64,000 bases of DNA from Corallococcus silvisoli (GTDB lineage Bacteria; Myxococcota; Myxococcia; Myxococcales; Myxococcaceae): the NCBI RefSeq assembly GCF_009909145.1, contig NZ_JAAAPJ010000017.1, forward strand, positions 124,001 to 188,000. Direction: 5' to 3'. The position numbers and the translations under genes are program-made. Position 1 is the stretch's first letter, and every line of letters starts with the position of its first letter. Below are positions 7,986-15,870 of this stretch, piece after piece. The notes beneath the pieces were generated by a model that worked only from the letters and a program-made list of their open reading frames with translations, was not told the origin of the DNA and did not search any database.

Positions 7986-9821
7986 TCAGCGGCCCGACCT
8001 GGCGGGTTTCTCTGAGAACAGCGCCAGATAGCTCTTGGACACGCGCAGGGGGTCCAGGCCCAGCTCGCGGGCGAGGTTCATGAGGATGCCGCGCAGGTAC
8101 ACGGTGGTGGGCAGCGCGGTGTAGCGGTCCGCCTCCACGTTCTCCAGGTGACGCACGGAGATGCGGGTGCGGTCGGCGAGCTGCTGGATGGACAGGCCCC
8201 GGGCCTCGCGGACGCGGCGGAGCAGTTCGCCGTTGAACTCGGCGTCCGCGGGGATGTCCACGCCCCGAGGCCGCGCCTCGCGCACCTTGGCGGCCACCTG
8301 CGCCAGCGCGGACTCCGCCGTCGCGATGGCCGAATCCTGCGCCAGCACCTGGGCGTCCCCGAGCTTCCGGACGGTGGGGCTCTTCGATGCGCCAGGTCCC
8401 GTGGCGGGCCGAGAGTCGATGGGGCGTGACGTCAGCGGTCGCACGGCGGCGCGCGAAGCCCCGGTGGCCGGGGTCCGGGCCAACGCGCTGGGCGTCGCGT
8501 CCGGGGTCGGAGCGGGGTTCGGAGACGACTCACCCTGGGTCGTCGTCGCGACCGAGGCGCTGTCCACGGCCGCCGTCCGGGCGGCCTCATCCGGGACCGC
8601 CGGGGCGAGGGGGCTCGCGGCGCCGGCCTCCGGAGACACCGAGCTGGCTTCCGAGGAAGCCGCTTCGGCGCGGTCCGGAGCACCGGCCTCCGGGGTCGGC
8701 TCGCGGTCCGAAACGGCGGTGGCGACCTTCGGAGCATCCACTCCCGGAGCCACCGCGCCGTCCGACGTGGAGGCCACGGACGCTGGAGCAGCGGCCTCGA
8801 CGGACGCCCCCGCGTGCTCCCCTGACGCGGGGGCGGTGAGGTCCGCACCCGCCGACGGTGCGGGCGCCGCGTCCTGCTCGGCCCGGGAGGGCGCCGAGGC
8901 CGTGGCGCTGGATTGCTCCACGGCCGAGGCTCCGGCGGTGTTCGCGGAGGGGCCCTGGGAGTCTGGCGCGGACGCGGCGGAGGTCCCGCCCCCCGAAGCA
9001 GCCTCGCCCGACTTCGGCGCGGGGTCCGGTGGCGCCACGGTCGCGGCTTCGGCCGGCGCGGCGGCAGGCCTCGACGCGGACGCCGCTTCGCTCGCGGGCT
9101 CGGCGGCCACCGACTCCTTCGCCTCCACGGTGGGGCCTGGTGACGCCCCCAGGCCTTCGGTGACGGCCCCCTTGCCCTGTCCGCGCAGCGGCCCCGCGGG
9201 GACGTAGACGAACGACAGGCTCCGGGTGAACGAGGCCCGGAAGGCCTCCACCACCGCCACGCCTCCCACCATCACCGGTTCGGGGGCCGCGCCCGGCGCG
9301 TCCATCCCCGAGGACTCCTGCCGCTTCGACTCCTCACCGCGCATCCGATCCTCGCTCTTTCCGGGCGTACCGCTCGCGCGCGGCGCCTCCACCGCATCCT
9401 CGTTCACGGACGACGCGGCCTTCAGCCGCGACTCCGCCTCCAGCCTCTCAGCATCCACGGCCCCCGCGGCCTTGGCGAGCGCCGCGGCGGCGGTCGCCAG
9501 GGCCTCCGCGACCCGCGTGGCCGAATCCACCTTGTCCGGGGCCCCCACCGCGGCGGCGGCCTTCGCGAGCTGATCCGTGGACAGCCCGATGGAGCGGTCA
9601 TATTCGACGCGCAGGTCCGCGTCGGTGAGCATCTCCATCGCTTCGGTCATCTGCGCACGCAGCGCCTCCACCTGATCCGGATCCCCCAGCGCGTACACCG
9701 CGATGGAGTCGGGCGAATACAGCTCCATCAGGCGCTGGTGGGCCGCGCGGATCTCCGCGTCGGAGGCCGTGGGCGGCACCTCCAGGATTTCGTAGTAGGT
9801 CTGCTGCGCGAAGGGCTTCAT
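7986..9821 (-). CDS. J-like domain plus RodZ-type helix-turn-helix protein
   Basis: A 611-residue protein. Residues 5-80 resemble a DnaJ domain (YYEILEVPPTASDAEIRAAH ... EYDRSIG), but the HPD tripeptide needed to stimulate Hsp70 reads SPD, so co-chaperone activity is unlikely. About 380 residues of Ala/Ser/Pro/Glu-rich low-complexity linker follow, then a C-terminal HTH of the RodZ/XRE type (LLRRVREARGLSIQQLADRT ... LENVEADRY). The start is ATG at 9821, overlapping the stop of the MinD-like gene by ATGA, so the proteins are translationally coupled and probably interact. The order resembles polar or cytoskeletal adaptors; no transmembrane segment was seen. Confidence 0.8.
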   Translation of the reverse strand: MKPFAQQTYYEILEVPPTASDAEIRAAHQRLMELYSPDSIAVYALGDPDQVEALRAQMTEAMEMLTDADLRVEYDRSIGLSTDQLAKAAAAVGAPDKVDSATRVAEALATAAAALAKAAGAVDAERLEAESRLKAASSVNEDAVEAPRASGTPGKSEDRMRGEESKRQESSGMDAPGAAPEPVMVGGVAVVEAFRASFTRSLSFVYVPAGPLRGQGKGAVTEGLGASPGPTVEAKESVAAEPASEAASASRPAAAPAEAATVAPPDPAPKSGEAASGGGTSAASAPDSQGPSANTAGASAVEQSSATASAPSRAEQDAAPAPSAGADLTAPASGEHAGASVEAAAPASVASTSDGAVAPGVDAPKVATAVSDREPTPEAGAPDRAEAASSEASSVSPEAGAASPLAPAVPDEAARTAAVDSASVATTTQGESSPNPAPTPDATPSALARTPATGASRAAVRPLTSRPIDSRPATGPGASKSPTVRKLGDAQVLAQDSAIATAESALAQVAAKVREARPRGVDIPADAEFNGELLRRVREARGLSIQQLADRTRISVRHLENVEADRYTALPTTVYLRGILMNLARELGLDPLRVSKSYLALFSEKPARSGR

Positions 9822-10873
9822 GGAATGGCGGACTCGGGGGAAAGGCCGTCGAGAGAGAGCAGCCGCGCGGCGATGCGCTGGAGGCCCTGGGACACGGGCG
9901 AGTCGGGCCGCTCGATGAGCACCGGCTTGCGCTTGCGCACCGCGCGCCACGCCTCGTCGTCGTAGCGCAGGGCGCCCAGATCATCCATGTCGATGCCAAA
10001 GAACTTCTTCCACGCGGACACCATCGCGGCGCCCACGTTCGCGTCCGCGTCGGTGCGCGCCTGGTTCACGACCAGCCGCACCCGGAACGCCGCCAGCTCC
10101 CGCTCCAGCCGCTCCGCGTCCGACGGGGCCTTGCGCCGCACCTGCTCGACCACGTCGTGCAGCGTCCGGAGCGCCCCCTCGCGCGTGGACAGCGCGCCCT
10201 CGACGAGGTCCTGGATGCCGTAGCGCGCCTCCGTCTGCTGGAGCTTCCGGAAGAAGGCCGCCTTGACGAAGCGGTACGCGTTCTCCACGGACGTGGGCTC
10301 CGGCAGCACCACCAGCAGGCCGTGATCCGCGATCAGGAAGAAGTCGAGCGTGTTGAAGCTGGTGCCCGCGCCCAGGTCCAGGATGAGGTAGTCCGCCGTC
10401 TGCGACAGCAGCGTGCGCAGCAGCTTCTGCTTCTGGGCATACTTGAGGTTCGCCGCGTCCAGCGAGTCCTGCGCGCCGGCGATCAACGACAGGCCCGGCA
10501 CGCCCGTGGCGACCATCACGTCCTCGAGGTCCGCCTTCCCGCGCCGAAGGAAGTCCGACAGCGTGGCCTCCGGAGGCCCCACGCCCAGGCAGGTGTGCAG
10601 GTTGGCCCCGCCCAGGTCCGCGTCCACGAGCAGCACCTTGTGGCCGGCTTGCGCGAGCGCGACGCCCAGGTTCGCGGACACCATCGACTTGCCGATGCCG
10701 CCCTTGCCGCCGCCCACCGCGATGATCCGCCGCGAGCGCGCCCGCCGCGTCAGGCCCGCGGGCCCCGCGGGCGACACGCCCGTCGCCGGGGCCCCCACGG
10801 CACGCGGCGACGCACTGGTGAGCAAGGCAGGGACCGCTGGCGACGAAGGGGCGGGCTTCACGAAGGCTCGCAT
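9818..10873 (-). CDS. MinD/FlhG-like P-loop ATPase
   Basis: A 351-residue member of the SIMIBI MinD/ParA family. The deviant Walker A is KGGIGKS (57-63), with VLLVDADLGGANLH and LILDLGAGTSFNTLDFF as Walker A' and B regions. The spacing and extended C-terminal half fit FlhG/YlxH more than MinD. Such ATPases position polar machines on the membrane or DNA. An ATG at 10873 is preferred to the GTG at 10903 because AGGACG lies 7-10 bases upstream. Its stop overlaps the start of the J-like/HTH gene, suggesting a partner pair. No flagellar genes are near. Confidence 0.85.
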   Translation of the reverse strand: MRAFVKPAPSSPAVPALLTSASPRAVGAPATGVSPAGPAGLTRRARSRRIIAVGGGKGGIGKSMVSANLGVALAQAGHKVLLVDADLGGANLHTCLGVGPPEATLSDFLRRGKADLEDVMVATGVPGLSLIAGAQDSLDAANLKYAQKQKLLRTLLSQTADYLILDLGAGTSFNTLDFFLIADHGLLVVLPEPTSVENAYRFVKAAFFRKLQQTEARYGIQDLVEGALSTREGALRTLHDVVEQVRRKAPSDAERLERELAAFRVRLVVNQARTDADANVGAAMVSAWKKFFGIDMDDLGALRYDDEAWRAVRKRKPVLIERPDSPVSQGLQRIAARLLSLDGLSPESAIP

Positions 10874-10992
10874 CAAAGCCCGTCCTACCGCCCGAGTCGA
10901 CACCCCGCCATTTCACGGCCGTCCCACGGCCGCCGGCCCCCCTTCGCCAGGAGGCTCTGGGGGCAGGCGGCCGGGGGGACGGCCGGTGACAC

Positions 10993-11586
10993 TCACTCGT
11001 CGAGCAGCTCGACGTTCCAGTACGACAGGTCCGCGAGGTGCAGGAACGGCAGCCACTCACGGTATGTGACCTTGCGGACGGCCCCGCGGAACAGCGGCGT
11101 CCAGCGCGGGCGCACGGGCTTCTTGAGCAGCCGCATCCCGGCCTGCTCCGGCGTGCGTCCACCCTTCTTCAGATTGCAGGGCACGCAGGAGCACACGACG
11201 TTCTCCCACGTCGTCTTGCCGCCCTGGGTGCGCGGGTTGACGTGATCCAGGTTGAGGTCGCTGCGGGGCAGCTGCTTCGCGCAGTACTGGCAGGTGTCGT
11301 TGTCGCGCGCGTAGATGTTGAGGCGCGAGAAGCGCACCTTGGCGCGCGGCAGGTGATCATACGCACCCAGCACGAGCACTCGGGGGACGCGGATGGTGCG
11401 GTCGATGGTGGTGATGCTGTCCTGGGTGGCGCTGAGCGCGGCCCAGTCCTCGAACTCATACAAGCGGTACTGCTCGTCGATGGCCTTGGCGACGCCCTGA
11501 TACAGCAGGGAAAAAGCCCGTTTAACCGACGTCACGTGAACCGGTTGGTAGTACCGGTTTAAAACGAGCACGGCGCTGTTGATCAT
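10993..11586 (-). CDS. HNH endonuclease family protein
   Basis: A 197-residue protein with a classical HNH/zinc-finger nuclease core: C99-x2-C102, D114-H115, N129 and C134-x2-C137-N138. The N-terminal 80 residues (MINSAVLVLNRYYQPVHVTS) are typical of the widespread HNH proteins found in Deltaproteobacteria and Actinobacteria, of unproven function. The start is ATG at 11586; its first bases overlap the selA stop by ATGA, so translation is coupled to selA. The usual gene after selA is selB; the nuclease here is unexpected. Confidence 0.88.
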   Translation of the reverse strand: MINSAVLVLNRYYQPVHVTSVKRAFSLLYQGVAKAIDEQYRLYEFEDWAALSATQDSITTIDRTIRVPRVLVLGAYDHLPRAKVRFSRLNIYARDNDTCQYCAKQLPRSDLNLDHVNPRTQGGKTTWENVVCSCVPCNLKKGGRTPEQAGMRLLKKPVRPRWTPLFRGAVRKVTYREWLPFLHLADLSYWNVELLDE

Positions 11587-12977
11587 GGCTGGCTTCCCGA
11601 ATGGGCGGCCGCCACAGCCTGCGCGACCTGCCCCAGGTCCTCCTCTGAGAGACATCGGACGTCGAGAACGATCTCGTCATCCGCAATCCTGCCAATAACC
11701 GGCACCTCGCCTTCGCGCAGGCGTTCCAGGAATAGTTTCGGCGCTCCTACGGTGAGGCTGCAAGCGTAGGAAGGCAACCGGGACAGCGGCATGGCTCCGC
11801 CTCCCACCTGTCCATCCACCGACAGCACCCGGCCCTCGACGCCGCGTGCCGCGAGCAGGGCCGCCAGCCGCTGTGCGCGGGCCTGCAAGACCGCTGGTTG
11901 CTGGGTGAGCAGGCCTTGGGTGGGGACCGCGCCCGGGCGGCCGTCCCGATAGAGCGCGAGCGTCGCCTCCAGGGCCGCGACCGTCATCTTGTCGACACGC
12001 AAGGCACGTGTGAGCGGGTGGGACTTGATGCGCTGGAGCAGGTCCGCCCGGCCGACGATGACACCGGCCTGGGGCCCCCCCAGGAGCTTGTCTCCGGAGA
12101 AGGCGACGACCTCCGCCCCGGCGCTGATGGCCTGGGCGACGGTGGGTTCGGGTGTGAGGCCAGGACCGGACAGGGGCACCAGCGCGCCGGAGCCCAGGTC
12201 CTGGAACACGGGCACGCCCCGGGAGCGGCCCAGGTCCGTCAGCTCCGCGAGCGAGGCCTCTTCCGTGAAGCCGACGAGCGCGAAGTTGGAGCGGTGGACC
12301 TTCACGATGAGGCCCGTGTCCGGGCCCAGCGCGTTGGCGTAGTCCGCGCGGCGGGTGCGGTTCGTGGTGCCCACCTCCACGAGCTTCGCGCCGGACTGGC
12401 GCATGACGTCCGGGATGCGAAAGCCGCCGCCAATTTCGACGAGCTCTCCGCGAGAGACGACGCACTCGCGGCCCGAGGCAAGCGCCGCGAGGACGAGCAA
12501 CACGGCCCCCGCGCAGTTGTTGACGACGATGGCATCCTCCGCGCCCGTGAGCGCGCGCAGCAGGCCGACGAGCGGGGCATAGCGGCTGCCGCGTTCGCCT
12601 TCGTCCAGGTCGTATTCCAGGTTGGAGTAGCCCCGCGCCACGGCGACGACGGCCTCCACGGCCTCGGGCGCGAGCGGCGCGCGGCCCAGGTTCGTGTGGA
12701 GCACGACGCCGGTCGCGTTGAGCACCGGCCGCAGGTTCGGCGTGGCCAGGGACGTGAGGGCGGCTTCCACGTCCGCGTCCTCGAAGGGGCGCGAGTCACC
12801 GGCGAGGAGCCGGGAGCGCACGCGTTCGACGGCGAGCCGCAGGGCCGCGACCGCGCGGGCATGGGGGAGGTTCGCGAGTCGGGGCTCCAGCGACGGCCGC
12901 CGCAGCAGTTGCTCGATGGAGGGAAGGCCGCGAAGCAGCGCGTTCTTTCCTTCCGAAGGGTTCGACGCAGCGCCCAT
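11583..12977 (-). CDS. selA: L-seryl-tRNA(Sec) selenium transferase SelA
   Basis: A 464-residue PLP enzyme that converts Ser-tRNA(Sec) to Sec-tRNA(Sec) using selenophosphate. Hallmarks: an N-terminal domain with LPSIEQLL, the VLNATGVVLHTNLGRAPL block, NNCAGAVLL, and the PLP lysine K297 in FSGDKLLGGPQAG. Length equals the bacterial family. The start is ATG at 12977, 20 codons inside the longest frame, because family members begin shortly before LPSIEQLL. No selB, selC or selD is in the window. The HNH gene is translationally coupled downstream. Presence of a full-length selA implies that the organism can make selenoproteins. Confidence 0.95.
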   Translation of the reverse strand: MGAASNPSEGKNALLRGLPSIEQLLRRPSLEPRLANLPHARAVAALRLAVERVRSRLLAGDSRPFEDADVEAALTSLATPNLRPVLNATGVVLHTNLGRAPLAPEAVEAVVAVARGYSNLEYDLDEGERGSRYAPLVGLLRALTGAEDAIVVNNCAGAVLLVLAALASGRECVVSRGELVEIGGGFRIPDVMRQSGAKLVEVGTTNRTRRADYANALGPDTGLIVKVHRSNFALVGFTEEASLAELTDLGRSRGVPVFQDLGSGALVPLSGPGLTPEPTVAQAISAGAEVVAFSGDKLLGGPQAGVIVGRADLLQRIKSHPLTRALRVDKMTVAALEATLALYRDGRPGAVPTQGLLTQQPAVLQARAQRLAALLAARGVEGRVLSVDGQVGGGAMPLSRLPSYACSLTVGAPKLFLERLREGEVPVIGRIADDEIVLDVRCLSEEDLGQVAQAVAAAHSGSQP

Positions 12978-13025
12978 GTCCCGGCAGCCTACCTGATTTC
13001 CACCCGCGACGGGCTGCGACCGGGC

Positions 13026-13058
13026 CCTCGATGTCACGAATTGATGGCGACATCGAGG
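13026..13058 (-). promoter_or_regulatory. Perfect 10-bp inverted repeat upstream of selA
   Basis: CCTCGATGTC (13026-13035) and GACATCGAGG (13049-13058) are perfect complements with a 13-base loop. It lies 49 bases upstream of the selA ATG and 47 bases beyond the VOC stop codon. It may terminate the VOC operon (no T-run) or be an operator or leader hairpin for selA. Confidence 0.45.
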
Positions 13059-13104
13059 CGGCGGCGACAGCAGCGGGCGCCCTCAATCCCAGACAAACAA
13101 TCCG

Positions 13105-13485
13105 TCACCAACCACCGTACGGCACCGTGATGGCCTCCATGAAGTGCCCGGACGGGTCCTGGAAATACACGCCGCGCCCGCCGTCATGGGTGTTGATCTC
13201 ATTCACGCGCTGACCGCGCGGGTCGGCCCAGTGCTGGAGCTTCCGGTCGCGGATCTTCGCGATCAGCGAATCGAACACCTCCTCCGAGACGAGGAAGGCA
13301 TAGTGCTGCGAGCGAATCTCCTCCTCGCTGTTGGCGAAGTCGAGCGATGCCCCGTCCGACAGCTTGACCACCTGGAAGTGTCCGAAGGGCTGGGGCTCGG
13401 GGAGCCCCAGCAGCTCCGCCAGGAAATGCGCGGACGCCACCTTGTCCTTCGCGGCGATGATGGTGTGGTTGAACCGGACAGACAT
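13105..13485 (-). CDS. VOC/glyoxalase-superfamily protein
   Basis: A 126-residue two-module beta-alpha-beta-beta-beta protein of the vicinal oxygen chelate superfamily: it opens with FNHTIIAAKDKVASAHF and ends with GRGVYFQDPSGHFMEAIT. Metal-ligand candidates are the N-terminal His and the last Glu. Substrate is unknown; related proteins are dioxygenases, lyases or drug-binding proteins. The start is ATG at 13485 with a GGAG-type ribosome site 5 bases upstream. It is last in an apparent three-gene operon (diiron MBL protein, kinase, VOC), 27 bases after the kinase. Confidence 0.85.
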   Translation of the reverse strand: MSVRFNHTIIAAKDKVASAHFLAELLGLPEPQPFGHFQVVKLSDGASLDFANSEEEIRSQHYAFLVSEEVFDSLIAKIRDRKLQHWADPRGQRVNEINTHDGGRGVYFQDPSGHFMEAITVPYGGW

Positions 13486-13512
13486 GGAGGGGCTCCTTGC
13501 CGAGACCCCTCC

Positions 13513-14535
13513 CTATACTTCGCGGGTGTGATTGAGCACCAGGGGCCACAACCCCGCCAGTTCACTGCGCAGCACGGTCGCGCTCCCCTGGCGCTCCTCG
13601 GGCCGCTTGCGCATCAACTTCAACACAATCCGCTCGAACGCCTCCGGCAGCTCCGGACGCACCTTCCGCAGGGGAACAGGCGTCTCCTGCACGTGCATGA
13701 GCATCAGCGGCACGGGCTGGGCATGGCGGAACGGAAGCCGCCCCGTGAGCAGCTCGTACGCCACCACGCCCAGAGCATACAGGTCCGTGGCCGGTGACAC
13801 GGCCGCGCCCGTGACCTGCTCGGGCGCCATGTACTCCGGAGTCCCCAGCGTCGCTCCCTGCGCCGTGTTGCCCATCACGTGCGCGCTCTTGGCGAGCCCG
13901 AAGTCCATCAGCTTCAACACGCCCGTGCGCGTGATGAACAGGTTGCCCGGCTTCACGTCCCGGTGCAGCACCCCGCGCGCGTGCGCGTGCTCCAGCGCCA
14001 CCGAGGCGTGCATCAACCACCGCAAGGCATTGGCGAGCGTGGGGCGCCCCTCCAGCATCACCTGCCGCAGGTCGCTGCCCTCCAGCAGCTCCACCGTCAG
14101 GTAGTGCCGGTCGCCATCCATGCCCACGTCGAAGACATGCAGGATGTTGATGTGCTCCAACGCCTTGGCGTGCTCCACCTCCTGGCGGAAGCGCGTGACC
14201 AGGGCCTCGTCCGCGTGCGGCACCGCTAGCACCTTGAGCGCCAGGCGCTGCTGGTTCTTCAGGTCCAGCGCCTGGTACACCGCCGACGTCCCCCCCACGC
14301 CCAGCCACTTCTCCACCCGGTAGCGGCCCGCCACCACCTGCCCGGGGACGAGCCCCCGGTTCACCGGCGCGGGCTGCGGCGTCACCGCGCCCTGGATCAG
14401 CGTGCCCCCTGGAGACACGGGCGTCCGCACCTGGGGCAAGGTCGGCTCCAGGCCGTCCCCGGCCGGGGCCTGCTCCCGCAGCGCGTCCGGGCCCAGGTAC
14501 GCCACGGCTCCTGCGTCATCGTCCTTGGAATGCAC
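13513..14535 (-). CDS. Soluble eukaryote-like Ser/Thr protein kinase
   Basis: A 340-residue Hanks-type kinase with all catalytic elements: glycine loop LGVGGTSAV (78-86), K101, HRDVKPGN (191-198), DFG (211-213) and APE (237-239). An unstructured 60-residue N-terminal arm, rich in Pro and Thr, could hold autophosphorylation sites. There is no membrane segment or C-terminal sensor, so it must receive its signal from a partner. The 12-base gap from the upstream diiron MBL gene and 27-base gap to the VOC gene suggest co-expression and possibly an oxygen-linked signal. Confidence 0.92.
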   Translation of the reverse strand: MHSKDDDAGAVAYLGPDALREQAPAGDGLEPTLPQVRTPVSPGGTLIQGAVTPQPAPVNRGLVPGQVVAGRYRVEKWLGVGGTSAVYQALDLKNQQRLALKVLAVPHADEALVTRFRQEVEHAKALEHINILHVFDVGMDGDRHYLTVELLEGSDLRQVMLEGRPTLANALRWLMHASVALEHAHARGVLHRDVKPGNLFITRTGVLKLMDFGLAKSAHVMGNTAQGATLGTPEYMAPEQVTGAAVSPATDLYALGVVAYELLTGRLPFRHAQPVPLMLMHVQETPVPLRKVRPELPEAFERIVLKLMRKRPEERQGSATVLRSELAGLWPLVLNHTREV

Positions 14536-14547
14536 CCCGCCCTCCCC

Positions 14548-15693
14548 TCACGACTCCAACAGCGAGACGGGGGCCGGTGCGCCCGCGCCCTCGATGTCCA
14601 GGTGGGGCGTGGGCAGGTTGTACTCGGCGGCGGCGATGGTGGCCTCCACCATGATGGGGCCGGAGATCTCCGTGGGCTCGCCCTGGCAGAGCAATTCCAC
14701 CACGTGCTCCAGCGTCCACTTGCCCATCCGGCTCACCTCCAGCCGCTTGCCATTGAACTTCGCCGTGTCCGACAGCTGGTCGCTCGCGGTGAGCTTCGCC
14801 TCCACCGAGTCCCCCAGGTAGCCGCGCGCCAGCGTCAGCACCCGGTCCACCACCGAGTTCCACGCCTGCAGGTGCGTGCGGTCCTGCGCCTCGTCGATGA
14901 TGTCCAGGCCCACCTGCAGCCGCTCCATGCGCTCCAGGAACTGCTGCACGAGCTTGCCCCGGATGACGCGGCCGTGCTGGGGGGCGATCATCTCCACCGC
15001 GGGCGTCAGCTTCCGGATGGCCGCCACCGCGCGCACCAACGCCGAGTTCACCGGCATGTAGATTTGGTGGAACGCCCGGATGCCCGTCCAGTCGGACTCG
15101 TCCGCCCACAGGCCCTGGGCCTTGCTGTCCGTGAGGCCGCCGAAGAGGTCGCCCGTGAAGAGCACCCGCGTCTGCGGGTCGTAGAGCATCACCGCCCCCC
15201 GGAAGTGGCAGAAGGGCGACGGCACCGGCAACAACCGGTGCCCGGTGGGCACGCTCAGCCCCTGGGAGAACTTCTCCGTCGGGATGAAGCGGTTGCGCGG
15301 CAGGTTGAAGTGGACGATGAGCCGCCAGGTGTCCTCGGAGCACAGGATGCTCGCGCGCGGCGAGTAGCGCGCGGAGATGATGTTCGCCGACGAGCCCACG
15401 TCCGGATCCTGGTGGTTGATGAAGAGCGCGGACAGCCGGTCCATCCCGCCAATCAGCGACACCACCTTGGTGTGGATGGTGGAGAAGTCGCTGCTCGACC
15501 CGGGGTCGATGAGGAGATTGAACTCCGCGGCCTTCTTCGTGCGCGCGTCCGTGCCGCGAAAGCGCCGCAGGTAGGGATTGGCGAAGAAGATGCCGCCGGG
15601 CTCGCGCTTCCCGACCCAGAAGGTCTCGGGGGCGATCTCCACGGCGGTGCGGTTGAGGTCTATCTGCGGGGCGGGGGCGTCGGTGTGGCTCAT
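14548..15693 (-). CDS. Metallo-beta-lactamase-fold diiron (ODP-type) protein
   Basis: A 381-residue protein with the MBL fold seen in FprA flavodiiron proteins and oxygen-binding diiron (ODP) sensors. By eye the ligands are H94-x-D96-x-D98 (FprA has HxExD), H163, D182 (LFTGDLFGG) and H240 (IAPQHG). No flavodoxin domain follows, so it is not a complete flavodiiron reductase; O2 sensing or oxygen/NO chemistry with an outside electron donor is possible. The C-terminal 100 residues are helical and unrecognised. The start is ATG at 15693. It heads the operon with the kinase and VOC genes. Confidence 0.82.
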   Translation of the reverse strand: MSHTDAPAPQIDLNRTAVEIAPETFWVGKREPGGIFFANPYLRRFRGTDARTKKAAEFNLLIDPGSSSDFSTIHTKVVSLIGGMDRLSALFINHQDPDVGSSANIISARYSPRASILCSEDTWRLIVHFNLPRNRFIPTEKFSQGLSVPTGHRLLPVPSPFCHFRGAVMLYDPQTRVLFTGDLFGGLTDSKAQGLWADESDWTGIRAFHQIYMPVNSALVRAVAAIRKLTPAVEMIAPQHGRVIRGKLVQQFLERMERLQVGLDIIDEAQDRTHLQAWNSVVDRVLTLARGYLGDSVEAKLTASDQLSDTAKFNGKRLEVSRMGKWTLEHVVELLCQGEPTEISGPIMVEATIAAAEYNLPTPHLDIEGAGAPAPVSLLES

Positions 15694-15870
15694 GGCGTGT
15701 TGTCCTTCACGCAAACGAGGGGGTGGAACGGCCCACCGACAGTATCAGCCCCCTCGCTCCTCCCGAGCCCCTTCCAGTGGTGACGGACCGGAGGGCATGA
15801 GCCCCGCTTCTCGCTGCCCACCCGCCGGTCAACGGAGAATGACCGGATTCAGGCGTCGGCGAGGCTTGCG

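Noticed and set aside
8161..9207. 348-codon plus-strand ORF opposite the J-like/HTH protein
   Set aside because: It is the complement of the low-complexity linker and so is equally low in complexity; no start site or domain.
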